A DNA stretch of 64,000 nucleotides. Source: Lomentospora prolificans (taxonomy: Eukaryota > Ascomycota > Sordariomycetes > Microascales > Microascaceae). The position numbers and the translations under genes are program-made. This document shows, piece after piece, positions 22,926 to 33,856 of this stretch. Below the pieces are notes generated by a model. It did not search any database and was not told the origin of the DNA. It worked only from the letters and a program-made list of their open reading frames with translations. The DNA lies in the NCBI GenBank assembly GCA_029532625.1, contig JARFXM010000001.1, positions 992,001-1,056,000 on the forward strand, read 5' to 3'. The number at the start of each line of letters is the position of its first letter. Positions within the stretch are counted from its first letter, which is position 1.

Positions 22926-23853
22926 ATGTCTTCCGCCAACCTTGTGGAATCCGCCAAGAAGGCGGCGGCTTTTCGCGCCGTTGACGAGCACCTCGACCCA
23001 TCTGCCCGCTTCGTTGGTATCGGCTCAGGAAGCACGGTTGTCTATGTTGTAGACGCGATTGCGGCTAAAGGCCCTTCTTTCCATGGTAGTATGGTCTTCA
23101 TTCCCACAGGAAGCCAGTCTAAAGCTCTCATTCGGAATGCTGGCCTTACTCTCTGTAACCTGCCGGATCGACCATTGGGCGCCGATGGCTTACCTGTTGC
23201 GCTGGACGTCGCTTTCGATGGTGCCGACGAAGTCGACGAGGAATTGAACTGCATAAAGGGCGGCGGCGGTTGCCTGCTACAAGAAAAGGGCGTCGCCGTC
23301 AGGGCGAGGAAGTTTATCGTTGTTGCGGGTACATATTCCACACTTTTCCCCCTATATATAACTCCTCACAAGGAGTTATTCCTCTTCTCCAGGTCGTTGA
23401 AATGGCATGCTGACCTTCTCTCCAATAGACTACCGAAAGATTTCAGATCGCCTTTGCACCAAATGGATATCTGGCATTCCCATAGAGGTGGATCCTTTCT
23501 TCGCCCTTGACGTCCTAGTAGATCTCAAGGCTATGGGCTCAATCGAGCCTCGAATTCGCTCCGGGCTACCAGCAAAGGCTGGCGAATGCGTGACTGACAA
23601 TGGCAACTGGATTATCGATGCCCCGTTTAAGCCCCTTAAGCTGGCAAAAGATTCCTCGAATGAAGGCTGGGAGGTATCCCAGCTCGGCGCAGCTATCAAG
23701 CAGCTTCAGGGAGTCGTCGAAACTGGCCTCTTCTGGGGCCTGAACGGAATCGAAGCGGCAAAGGCCATCGGTCAAAAGACAGCGCCACAAAAGCCTATCG
23801 CAGCATACTTTGGGCTCGAGAATGGCGAGGTAGAGGTTAAGACTGCCCAGTGA
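22926..23853 (+). CDS. RKI1: Ribose-5-phosphate isomerase (type A)
   Basis: Two exons, 22926-23328 and 23429-23853, give 275 residues; the join reads VVADYRKISD. The enzyme interconverts ribose-5-phosphate and ribulose-5-phosphate in the non-oxidative pentose phosphate pathway. RpiA motifs are clear: GIGSGSTVVYVVDAI (phosphate loop), FDGADEVDEELNCIKGGGGCLLQEK (the DGADE and KGGGG blocks) and TDNGNWIIDA. The ATG at 22926 has a favourable context (A at -3) and gives the normal cytosolic length. The frame remains open upstream to another ATG at 22677, which would add 83 residues rich in Ser and Arg. That form would be 358 residues. Confidence 0.95.
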
Positions 23854-24257
23854 ACTTAATTCCGTCTAGAAAAAAGGGGGTTGCGGCGATAAACCATTGC
23901 CGCAAGAACAATGAAATGACGCTGAACATTCCGCTATCAAGACCATAGCGTTATTACTCAATATCGCTCTATAGCTTCTCTTACGTTTCCACATAGGATC
24001 GCATCACGTATGTGTTTCTTCCTCTTTCCACCACTCTACTTAGAACATGTGACTCTATCGTCAATTTGCGAAGGCCCTGGCATGAGGCCAAGACTAGGTA
24101 TTATTGTACTATACCAACCAATGCATTATACCCTCCCCCCGACCCCCCCCAAGTGCACGCTATGCCTTGATATCCTATTCGGCTGGCCTTCCAAGCATCG
24201 AATATGGCCCGTAGTTGATTCTGATTGGCTAATCCGGGAGAACCTGGGATGCGTGAA
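23854..24257. other. Intergenic between convergent RKI1 and YPT6
   Basis: It contains two 3' untranslated regions. C-rich runs occur at 24132-24150. I see no gene. Confidence 0.5.
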
Positions 24258-25222
24258 TCAGCAAGCACACCCTTCTTGCGTCGTTTGAGTGTTGTTGACT
24301 TTGACATCGATCACTGACATAGTGTTAGCAGTGTTCTGCGAGTGTTCAACGAGGAGCATTGCGAAGGGCCGGGCTAAGGAAACAGGGAGAAACATACTTT
24401 GGTTTGATGCCTGTACCGCGGCATCCGTGCCCTCCATGCCTGGCAAGGCTTGCGCGATCCGCTTAAATAGCGTCTTGACATTGTGCCCGAGTTTCGCACT
24501 TGTCTCGATGAACATTAGATTGCTCTTCTTCGCCTCTTCCTCTCCTTGCTGCGTTGTAACTTCACGCTTGTCGTTCAAGTCCGTCTTGTTTCCGACAAGG
24601 ACAATTATAACATCGTTGCCACGTTCTGCACGGACATCATCTATCCACTTCCTCGTATTTTGAAAGGATTTCGCATCTGGAACAAAAAACTCGTTAATGA
24701 GCCATCGCCCGAAACCGCTAGGAATTTGAACCCACTCGATATATCGTAGACAACTACAGCAACGCTTGAGTCCCGGATGTAGGACGGTATGAGACTTCTG
24801 AATCGTTCCTGGCCCGCCGTGTCCCAGAGCTGCAACCGTACTGTTCTGTCTTCAAGATACATGGTCTAGTTGTGGGCGAAGTTAGTCTATCGTCCACGCG
24901 GGCGGGTCGAGGTAGGACTGAGACTCGCATACCTTGGAGAGAAAGTCGATGCCAATAGTGGCCTGGTACATATTATCGAACGAGTCGTACATGAAGCGTG
25001 TGATGAGTGACGTCTTACCGACTGCCGACCATGAAGTAGTCAGTATGCATGGATGTAGCAGTAGAAGAGGCAGCCAGGATCGCATACATACCGCTTTGCT
25101 CGCCGAGGAAGACCAATCTATGGAAAGGAGTTGTCAGCTTTGCCTCATCCCCGAGAACCTACACGAGCATCATACTTGAACTTCTTCAGCGGAGCATTGT
25201 ATGTACCTCCCGCCTGTGCCAT
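24258..25222 (-). CDS. YPT6: Rab GTPase YPT6 (Rab6 family)
   Basis: Six exons: 25176-25222, 25092-25117, 24933-25021, 24736-24865, 24398-24676 and 24258-24313, giving 208 residues with every phase closing. Rab6 proteins direct retrograde traffic from endosomes to the Golgi and within the Golgi. G motifs are GEQSVGKTS (residues 21-29), ATIGIDFLSK (switch I), WDTAGQERF (switch II), VGNKTD and ETSAK. Rab6-specific stretches include WIDDVRAERGNDVIIVLVGN and ALPGMEGT. The C-terminus is Gly-Cys-Ala-Cys, a CXC double geranylgeranylation signal. Exon 2 is only 26 nt. It is divergent from NOP53. Confidence 0.96.
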
Positions 25223-25906
25223 GGTGAACGGCGTTTAGCTTCTTCCTGAATAGTGTTGCGGGTGTAAATCGAATCCTCTGCAAAACGGGCGGGCTACTCT
25301 CGACACAGAGCAAGGCAAGTCAGCACCCCCTATTGCCTCGTGCAAGGACTGGGTGGGTATAGCGAATTGGTAAGCGTGTTACTTTCGAAAGGCAACGGGC
25401 ATGCGCAAACTATCAGTATATGGTGATGCAGTGGTCGGTCAGGACACTCAGATTGAAAGCCGTGGAGTGGGATGGAGAGCGGTATGCAATTCGATTGCGT
25501 CTTGACCTACTGGTCTGGGCAAAGTTCAAATATGTCATTGCGGCGTTGCCTTGTACACGTCGTACCTGGAAGTCACCCTCGATATGTTAATATTCAAGAT
25601 CGCTTTCTTGAACTCATTCGATATGTGCACAGCTTATTAGTACCAGATAGGTCCTGTGGGGTTTACCCCTCCGAGGAACCCCAGCATCCATGGTCCAATG
25701 GCAGCGGACTTGCAACTTTCGAGGTACCTCCTATTAGATGCACGTGCTGATAAACGTTATCTGTAGGAGCGATAAGCCCAAAGGGAAAAAAAAAATTCGG
25801 CGCCCCTCGCCTCTCTAAAGAACGGCGATAGTGACATCGGAGGCAGGATCATACTCCGGCTACACAACACAGCACCGGCCTAGGTCAACGATAGAACCCT
25901 ACAACT
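25223..25906. other. Divergent promoter region of YPT6 and NOP53
   Basis: A 684-bp region. A 10-A run followed by TT lies at about 25788-25799, near the NOP53 side. A stretch at 25355-25400 resembles a tRNA A box but has no B box and no cloverleaf. I see no gene. Confidence 0.5.
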
Positions 25907-27293
25907 ATGCCCATTATTGAGGCTCGCACCGGGTCCCAGGACCGGCCTCGGCAACCCAAGCAACCGTCCCGTAAAGGCAAGAAGGCGTGGAGAAAAAATG
26001 TCGATATCTCAGCAGTGGAGGAGGGCCTTGTCGAACTAAATGAAGAGATTATTCGAGGGTAAGTTATACATTTTTCTAGAAAGTGCATCACGCCTTTGTT
26101 TTTACGAATTCTTGACCTGACCTCTCAATAGTGGTCCTCTTGCGGAAAGGGACTCGACCGACATCTTCACAATCGATACTGTTGGAGACCAGAATCTCAA
26201 GAAACAATTGCCCAAAAGATTGCGAACCACACTAAAAGCGGACGAAATCATTGCGCAAAGATCCAAGGTCCCGGCAGTCTCATCCCGAAAACGTACGGCT
26301 GACAAGACGACAGACGGCTTGGTTTCAACGAAACGTCTTCGGCCAAACTACGTTTCTCATAAAGAAATAAGCCGACTAAGGAAAGTTGCCGATGGAAACC
26401 ACGAGCAGACAGTCGTCGTTAAGGATGCGACGTACGATGTTTGGGGACCTACGACTTCTGCCGCGACAGTCAGTGAAGAATTATCCTTCATTCCCGCTCC
26501 CGTGAAACCGAAGCTGCCCGAATCTCTACGAGAGAAACCCGTATCACTAGCCGCGAATGGGAAAGACATCCCCGCGGTGCGCAAACCAGATGGAGGTTTC
26601 AGCTACAACCCCGCTTTCCCAGATTACGAGAAAAGGCTTATTGAGGAGGGCAGTAAGGCTGTAGAAGCGGAGAAGAAACGGTTGGCGGCTAAGGAGGAGG
26701 AGCGGAAGAAAATGGAGGCCGCTGCTCGGTCAGCCGCGGAAGCAGAGGCAGCAGAGGCGAGGGCAGAGCTCTCAGAATGGGATGAGGACTCAGAGTGGGA
26801 AGGCTTCCAGAGCGGCGCTGAGGATACGAAGATGACTAAACGACCAGAGAGGAAAACGAAGGCCCAGAGGAACAAAATCATGAGACGCAAGGAAGAAGAG
26901 AGGAAGAGGAAGCATGAAGCCGCAATGAAACGCAAGCAAGATCAGCTGAATCTTGTGAAGAAGTTTGTCAAAGAGAAAACCCAACAGGAGCAGGCCCTGA
27001 TGTTGGCCAAACTGCAGCAGAGCGACAGCGAAAGCGAAGGGGATGACGAGAGGCTGAGGCGACGGAAATTCGGCAAGTCAAAGGTGCCCGAAAAGGAGTT
27101 GGAGCTCGTTCTACCCGACGAACTGCAGGATTCCCTCCGACTTCTACGGCCCGAGGGCAATCTTTTGAGGGACAGGTACCGCAACTTGCTTGTTCGCGGA
27201 AAGCTCGAGTCACGCAAGCACATTCCGTTCAAGAAGCAGGCCAAGGGCAAGATGACGGAGAAATGGACACACAAAGACTTCACTCTATTTTAA
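25907..27293 (+). CDS. NOP53: Ribosome biogenesis protein NOP53
   Basis: Two exons, 25907-26058 and 26132-27293, give 437 residues. Nop53 works in the nucleolus and nucleoplasm on pre-60S particles. There it brings the exosome-linked helicase Mtr4 to the 7S pre-rRNA through an N-terminal arch-interaction motif. The family start KGKKAWRKNVDISAVEEGL (19 residues) is present, as are DIFTIDTVGDQ and the conserved block YDVWGP. The middle and C-terminal parts are strongly charged with long Lys/Glu/Arg helices (about residues 190-330). The closing segment (SLRLLRPEGNLLRDRYRNLL, then KRKH-like basics) fits GLTSCR2/Nop53. The short exon 1 carries the key KAWRK motif and would be missed by a single-frame reading that starts at 26208. 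Confidence 0.9.
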
Positions 27294-28135
27294 AGTTGGG
27301 TTTGGGCATGCACGGACCCCTAATGGATACAATAGTTTTTATACAGAAGAACTGTAGATTTCTACCCTCAGTTTCTTGCCGGGTGCAAATATTACAAATG
27401 TTTCCTCGACAAAGATGGTTTTTCGGCAGTTCCCAAGGATGATTTGTACAACGGTTTATCTAACACAAATATATCAATTGGAGGTTTCTACCATTCAATG
27501 AGCGATAGATAACTAATGCTGAACGACGTGGATTATCTTCTAACTCCACCATGAAGCACTGGAATGCATATATCGAGGGCCTTGGGCCTAACCTTGTCGT
27601 CGCTATCTCGTTTAATTAAATCACATCGGCTAGGGCCGGCCAGGCAAAGGAGATCCAATTCATCTGTTTTCCGAGCGCCAGTCTAATCAAGAGGTTTGAG
27701 CATCTATCACTTGCTCGCTAAGAAGTTTGACAGAAGCCTCAATCGTTATCAGCGCAGCTTTGGAGCTAGGATTCAGGAATAACAGGCGGGTTCCAACACT
27801 AGCTTTTCTTGGCGAAACTCTCGTTAGAATTTCAGCCGTTGCATCAATTCGCACACCTCGACAAACTCATTGCTTGGCCGAGCTTGACAACCCATCGGCG
27901 CTCTCTACCGCTCAAGTTCGACTACCTACACCGAGCCGTAAGCACGGAAGACTTCAGCACAGCCTCGCCCGATTTCTAGGCTGCCTCGTGACATTTTACA
28001 CCCACTTTACCTCCCATCATCCCTCATAGCTCTCACGCCAATTAATCAACAGCCTATTATTATAACATCTCAGGGGCTCAGGTTCTCGGCCGGACCAAAT
28101 CAGCATTGGCGGCACGCCCGAGCTCGCCTCTTGAC
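27294..28135. other. Intergenic: NOP53 3' end and URK1 promoter
   Basis: An 840-bp gap between two plus-strand genes. A 100-codon frame at 27727-28029 has no domain and stops before the URK1 start. No gene is called. Confidence 0.5.
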
Positions 28136-30106
28136 ATGGATACTAGCACGGAGGCTAGCGTACATGCGGCCATAAGGAACAGAGTTCACTACTCCCCTCC
28201 ATGGGCGGACGTTAGTATCATTGGGATTGCAGGTAGCTCGGGCTCGGGGAAGTCGACGTTATCCCATGCCATTGTGAGCAAGCTTAATCTACCATGGGTT
28301 GTCATCTTGTCTATGGATTCGTTTTATAAGCCACTGAATGTGGAACAAAGCAAGAAAGCGTTTGCGTCCGAGTATGACTTTGACTCGCCCGAGGTATAGT
28401 TCTAGTTACCTCCTCTCTTGAAACCTCCCGCATTGGCTTGAAACTCATCCCAGCTATAGGCGCTTGACTTCGACATCCTGGTCAAGACGCTCCGTGACCT
28501 AAAGGCTGGGTATGTTGTGTGTAGCATCTCCCGGCGCTTAGATTTGCTCGACGTGTTGCCTCAGCGGTTGCCGAAATATATGCTTACACTGGCCTAGCAA
28601 GAAGGCCGAGATTCCCGTCTACTCCTTCGTTCATCACCAACGTATGCCAGAGACGACATCCATCTATTCACCCCATGTTTTGGTTTTGGAGGGCATATTT
28701 GCCCTGTATGACCCAAGGGTCTTGGAGTTGCTTGACATGAGGGTATGGGGCTCCTTCCCGTCGATTCATCTTGGCAGCGTGCAATAGTATTCTTCACGTG
28801 GTTGATCTTCCGATACCAGCCTTAACTAATTGTAACGGTAGATTTTCTGCGAAGCCGATTTAGATACTTGCCTTTCCCGACGAAGTTAGTATTCGACAGC
28901 TTCTCCGAGCTTACATGGTCTAACCTCATCGTTTAGTTCTTCGTGACGTAAGAGAGCGGGATAGAGATGTGGAGGGCTGTATCAAACAGTGGTTCGGCTT
29001 CGTCAAACCGAATTTTGAAAAGGTTAAGCCTTTCCATTGATATAATACACCTTTGCACTTTTTATTGCAGTCAAGCTGACGGTTGGCAATCCCCACCGAT
29101 AGTATGTCGAACCGCAGCGCAAAGTAGCAGGTAGGGTTATCTGGTTTTTCCTTCCCGGAAAAAAGCGCCGAAACCTAGCGGTCGTGTCGTTACTGACGTA
29201 TAGCGTATATAGACATCATCGTGCCGAGGGGTATTGAGAATCATGTAGCAATGAGTTCGTTCACCGTACAAGGAGAGCCCAAGAGGTATTGCGACGAAAT
29301 GAACAGGCTAATAACTTTCGGCTAGGCATGGTTGTGCAGTATATTGAAAGGAAATTGGTTGAAAAGTCGACGCATCACCGTGCAGCACTGAGCGAGCTCG
29401 AAATCGGATCTAAAAGCCAACCGCTCTCGGAGAAGGTATCTATCCTAGAAGTTACCCCACAGGGTAGGGGCATGAATACGATCATTAAGGATATCGATAC
29501 GCCGCCTGAAGACTTCATATTTTACTTTGATAGGCTAGCATGCCTCTTGATTGAGCAGTAAGCCCCCCAAAATTCCGCTCTCGCTCTAGGGAATGAAGGG
29601 ACTAACACCGATTGCCGCGAAGGGGGCTCAATAATGTTCGATTCAAAGAGATGGTTGTCCAGACACCAGCTGGGCATAGGTACAAAGGCCTTGAGGCAAA
29701 AGGAGAGGTTAGTGCTGTCGCGGTGCTCCGCGGTGGCGCCGCGTTCGAGACGGCGTTGAAAAGGGTCATTCCCGACTGTAAAACTGGCCGCATGTTGATT
29801 CAATCGAATGTGAGAACTGGAGAACCGGAGCTTCACTTTTTGAAACTCCCGGCAGACATTAGTAACCACGAGAGCGTGTTGCTTCTAGACGCACAAATGT
29901 CGAGCGGAGGCTCGGCGCTCATGGCGGTACAGGTCCTGCTGGATCATGGTGTGGAGCAGAGTAAGATTGTTCTGGTTACCTATACGGCGGGCCGAATGGG
30001 TTTGCACCGCCTGACGATGGTATTTCCGGAAATCTCGGTCGTGCTCTGCAGCATGGTCGCGGATATCGAGGAGCGATGGGTTGAGAAGCGCTATTTCCGA
30101 TGCTGA
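28136..30106 (+). CDS. URK1: Uridine kinase with C-terminal UPRT-like domain
   Basis: Nine exons: 28136-28393, 28460-28509, 28598-28742, 28842-28884, 28937-29022, 29103-29130, 29213-29254, 29326-29557 and 29623-30106, giving 455 residues (yeast Urk1 has 501). It phosphorylates uridine and cytidine in pyrimidine salvage. The kinase half has Walker A GSSGSGKST (about residues 33-41), the SMDSFYKPL block, DFDSPEALDFD and YVEPQRKVADIIVPRG. The C-terminal half, about residue 260 on, is uracil-phosphoribosyltransferase-like (KGEVSAVAVLRGGAAFE, then LLLDAQMSSGGSALMA). The PRPP loop differs from the usual DPMLATGGS, and the chain ends KRYFRC rather than YFGTD. So this half may no longer act as a UPRT. 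The intron before exon 8 has a weak GTTCGT donor but a good GCTAATAAC branch site. Exons of 28, 42 and 43 nt make automatic calls prone to error. Confidence 0.92.
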
Positions 30107-31455
30107 AACCACGAATTCGCAAGGGAGGTGGTTTTATACTCTGCCCGACTCTTATCTGAGATGACGGTTATAGATATTGTAGATGGGGCTCATGTTCATT
30201 AGCCGTATCTTTTTCTTCTTCTTCTCTTTACTTTTTCTTCTTTTTTTTTTTCTTTTTTTTTAACTTTTTTTTTCCCTGGATATAACATGGAATGAGCAGA
30301 GCAAGCTTCAGGTATCATGTTGCGTAATGGGTATGCAAGACCGCTGGCTTTGTACAAAACCAAGTCGTTACGGTTTTGCGATCGGACATAAGTGTTTCCT
30401 CGCCCATAACGAAATATCATCCCCTTCAAAGCACTAAGGTAGTTTATGGGTTCAATCCCAAACCAGATCGCCTGCGTGCGCTAAAAGGCTTGCGTGTTAA
30501 ATAGACAGACCGACTACCCTGCGAGAATTGTATACTAGATTAATCTGCTGGTTGGACGGGGACTCGCATCAGCAACCCTGGGGTACATTGTATGCTACAC
30601 ATAGCTAGATCGATCAATTGATGAGCATCGAATGAATGAATTCGAGCTCTTTGGCTCCTTCTCGGCGGGGGTTCAGGATAAAATCGAGGATCCAGCAACC
30701 GAGGGGAAAAGAGACTGTATGGTGACCGGCCCTTTTGCGTTCGAGTGGAGTTTCCCTTGACGGCATGTTTGAACCGAGTTGTTGCCTGTCTCTCTCTCTC
30801 TCCGGTTACGCCGCGCGGATACCTGCTGCCACTTGGGGGTTTGTGGAGATGAGATCGAAGAGTACGAAGGTATGCTGGCTCAATTCGTGTTAAATCCAGT
30901 TGACAGTGCGCCACAGAATGGAGAAACAGCGGAGAACGTTCGTCACTCAGGTGGGTCTGAGCTGGAGCCCGAGATTGGTTTAATGTTCTCAGCGAGCCAG
31001 TGCTGTTTGGGTCGCACCCCGCTGGCTTGGCAACAATTGATTGAAGCTTGACTGGGAGAGCCCCTGTCTTCCTGTCCCTTGCTCCGATGACGTCGGTAGC
31101 TGGCCATCACGGATAAGTGTGGTGGAAGGTACGAATACATGCGTGCATTCGAGCTGAACCCGAGTTCAAGTACGAGCTTGTACAGGCGAGGATGGGCCAA
31201 TTAGAGGAGGTACGAAGTATCCTCCATGTTAATTGTCCTAAGTGCGTACCTTGTTCTATGCACCTCCTCTCTTTACATCGAGCGCTGGACAGTACCCAGC
31301 TTCGCAATCGCCCATTCCAACAACAGACGCCTGCATATACATCTTGCCAGAGCATCGAGTTCAACCCCCATCTTCTGCGCCCACGTACAGTTCATCCTCC
31401 CTTCGACCCTCAGTCGCACCATGATTGAGATTCCGCACCTCACCCATTGCCTGTC
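30107..31455. other. Intergenic: URK1 3' end and NADH dehydrogenase promoter
   Basis: A 1.35-kb gap. A pyrimidine tract at 30207-30276 with long T runs lies just after URK1 and is likely part of its 3' processing signal. Frames of 124 codons (minus, 30540-30914) and about 100 codons (plus, 31117-31428) overlap opposing frames and have no domain. Confidence 0.5.
30207..30276 (+). terminator. Poly-pyrimidine/T tract after URK1
   Basis: About 70 bp made almost only of T and C, with runs of 8-11 T, starting about 100 bp after the URK1 stop. It is consistent with a 3' end formation region of a fungal RNA polymerase II gene; this is an inference from position and composition. Confidence 0.4.
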
Positions 31456-33495
31456 ATGATGCCCAAACGCCGACTCCTAACAGGGGCATCTTTATTTTGC
31501 TCGACTGTTGCCGCCAAACCGCTCAATTCCTACCGCGCTGCGAGTACTGGCCCATTGCTCTTCACTCCTAATTCGCGCGCTCTCTCTCGACTCTACTTCA
31601 CCCCTCGACCTTACCCATCATCGCGAGGTCACAGCCCCAGACACCTTTCGTCGGATGCGAAGCTGCACCCCAAACCGAGATCTCGGTTATTCGCGACGCT
31701 CTATAAAACCGCACTCTTTCTCGGCGGCTCTTTTCTGCTGGTTGGAGCCGGCGTCATTGCCTTTTTTGTGTACGATGCATCTACATACAAGGAGCACTCG
31801 ACCAGTGGAGAGATTGATGTGTCTCTTATGGCGCTGAACCCGAGGCGCGGCGGGCCCAAGAATCTGCCCATCGCTGACGCCTACATTGACGACTATGATA
31901 CCGCTGAGCGCAAGGTCACCACCGATAAGCCTCGTCTCGTTATCCTAGGCGGCGGTTGGGGAGCGGTGGCTATGCTCAAACACCTCAATCCGGGCGACTA
32001 CCACGTCACCGTTGTCTCCCCCACGAATTATTTCCTTTTCACCCCCATGTTGCCCTCCGCCACCGTCGGGACCCTCGAGCTTAGGTCCCTTGTCGAGCCG
32101 ATCCGACGCATTCTTGCTCGTGTTTCTGGACATTTCATCCATGCGAGGGCTCACGACGTGGATTTCAAAGACAAGCTGATCGAGGTGTCCCATGTCGACG
32201 ACAACGGCGTTGAGGCCAGATTCTATATTCCATATGATAAACTTGTTATCGCGGTCGGCTGTCAATCGAACACTCACGGCGTAAAGGGTCTAGAGCATGC
32301 CTTTTTCCTGAAGAATGTGCGTGACGCTAGAAAGATCCGCAACAGGATCCTCCACAACTTCGAAATCGCATGCCTGCCTTCTACTAGTGATGAAGAGCGC
32401 AAGCGTCTTCTTTCCTTCGTCATCTGTGGTGGAGGTCCGACAGGGGTGGAATTCGCTGCCGAGCTGTACGATCTGCTGAACGAAGATTTGACACAATACT
32501 TTCCTAAGCTTCTGAGGAATCAGATCTCAGTTCATCTGATTCAGAGCAGGGGTCACATATTGAACACGTATGACGAGCAGGTGTCTAAATACGCCGAGGA
32601 CCGGTTCGCGCGAGAACAAGTCATGGTCATGACCAACGCGAGAGTCAAGGAGGTTCAAGCCGACAAGATCATCTTCACTCAGGTTGCCGAGGACGGTAGC
32701 GTGGTCACCAAAGAGATTCCTACCGGTTTCTGCCTATGGTCAACCGGCATCGCGCAACGAGATATCAGCAAACGTCTCGTCGAAAAGCTCGGCGATGCTC
32801 AGACCAACTGCAAGGCGCTGGAGACCGACACCCACCTTCGCCTGAGCGGCGCTCGCGATGTCTACGCCATCGGCGATTGCGCCACGGTCCAGAACAATAT
32901 CGCCGACCACGTCGTATCATTCCTTCGAACACTGGCGTGGAAACACGGAAAGAACCCAGAGAAGATTGAGATTCGTTTCGACGACTGGAGGGCCGTCGCT
33001 GCCGAAGTGAAGAAGAAGTTTCCCCAGGCCATCGCCCACCTGAAGCGCCTGGACAAGCTCTTTGAGGAATTTGACAAGGACCACTCCGGCACGCTCGACT
33101 TTGGGGAGCTCCTTGAGCTCCTCAAGCAGATCGACTCCAGGCTTACCACACTGCCCGCAACCGCGCAGCGCGCTAACCAGCAGGGCCAGTACCTCGCTTT
33201 CAAGTTTAACAGGATGGCCAAGGCCACGCCGGGTCTTGGGGCTGACCATGCTTTCGACGGCGATTTCGACTCAGCAGTCTACAAGGCGTTTGAGTATAAG
33301 CACCTGGGGAGCTTAGCTTATATCGGTAACTCGGCTGTCTTTGACCTTGGAGAGGGTTGGAGCATGGCTGGTGGGCTTTGGGCCGTATATGCCTGGAGAT
33401 CCGTCTACTTTGCGCAAAGTGTCAGCCTGAGGACCCGCATTCTCATGGCCATGGATTGGGTCAAGAGAGGCTTGTTCGGCAGAGGTGAGCTCTAA
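31456..33495 (+). CDS. NDE1: Alternative (type II) NADH dehydrogenase with EF-hand
   Basis: An intronless gene of 679 residues from the first ATG, at 31456 (a second follows at once). The frame upstream of it begins only with TTG. The enzyme passes electrons from NADH to ubiquinone without pumping protons, at the inner mitochondrial membrane. The first ~70 residues are basic and Ser-rich (presequence). A hydrophobic segment follows (FLGGSFLLVGAGVIAFFVY). The FAD-binding GGGWGAVAML is at about 165 and the NADH-binding CGGGPTGVEFAAEL at about 324. A canonical EF-hand loop, DKDHSGTLDFGE, sits at about 540-551 with all calcium ligands (D, D, S, T, D, E). This build matches the calcium-dependent external NDE1 of Neurospora (about 673 residues). 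The C-terminal SLAYIGNSAVFDL is also typical. Confidence 0.95.
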   Translation: MMPKRRLLTGASLFCSTVAAKPLNSYRAASTGPLLFTPNSRALSRLYFTPRPYPSSRGHSPRHLSSDAKLHPKPRSRLFATLYKTALFLGGSFLLVGAGVIAFFVYDASTYKEHSTSGEIDVSLMALNPRRGGPKNLPIADAYIDDYDTAERKVTTDKPRLVILGGGWGAVAMLKHLNPGDYHVTVVSPTNYFLFTPMLPSATVGTLELRSLVEPIRRILARVSGHFIHARAHDVDFKDKLIEVSHVDDNGVEARFYIPYDKLVIAVGCQSNTHGVKGLEHAFFLKNVRDARKIRNRILHNFEIACLPSTSDEERKRLLSFVICGGGPTGVEFAAELYDLLNEDLTQYFPKLLRNQISVHLIQSRGHILNTYDEQVSKYAEDRFAREQVMVMTNARVKEVQADKIIFTQVAEDGSVVTKEIPTGFCLWSTGIAQRDISKRLVEKLGDAQTNCKALETDTHLRLSGARDVYAIGDCATVQNNIADHVVSFLRTLAWKHGKNPEKIEIRFDDWRAVAAEVKKKFPQAIAHLKRLDKLFEEFDKDHSGTLDFGELLELLKQIDSRLTTLPATAQRANQQGQYLAFKFNRMAKATPGLGADHAFDGDFDSAVYKAFEYKHLGSLAYIGNSAVFDLGEGWSMAGGLWAVYAWRSVYFAQSVSLRTRILMAMDWVKRGLFGRGEL

Positions 33496-33856
33496 TGACA
33501 TGCAGCCCCTTACAAACAACCTAGTATGCCTTCGAGACGCACTAACCCATAAACAACATAGACTTGATGAACTACTAAAACGCTGAAGTGTATTGATTCT
33601 CGCTTGAAATGAATTCAGCCTTGCGCCACGGAATGGTCCATGGCTCGGTGTGCTATGGACAAGGTCCGCTTCAGTTTCCAGCCATGCCAACTATACTTGC
33701 AACGCGCGTGCAAGATACCTTGGCGGTCCTCGGTGCGCATGGGAATATGCGCATGTCTATATTCTTTTGTCATACTCTTCCCTTTGTCGTTATTCCTCGT
33801 GGGAGACCTCTTTCTATCTTCTTCCCCCCCCCTTTTTTTCCCCCTTTCTTTCACCT
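33496..33856. other. Intergenic between convergent NDE1 and ESA1
   Basis: It contains two 3' untranslated regions. A C/T-rich run (about 33800-33860) sits next to the ESA1 stop. I see no gene; the overlapping frames here are all short. Confidence 0.5.

Noticed and set aside
25355..25400. Stretch resembling a tRNA A box (TAGCGAATTGGT)
   Set aside because: No matching B box and no cloverleaf pairing could be drawn.
30440..30470. GGTTCAATCCC-like B box
   Set aside because: The flanking T stem does not pair and there is no A box at the right distance.
30540..30914. 124-codon minus-strand frame between URK1 and the NADH dehydrogenase
   Set aside because: No recognisable motif; Arg/Pro-rich chance frame with an overlapping plus-strand frame.
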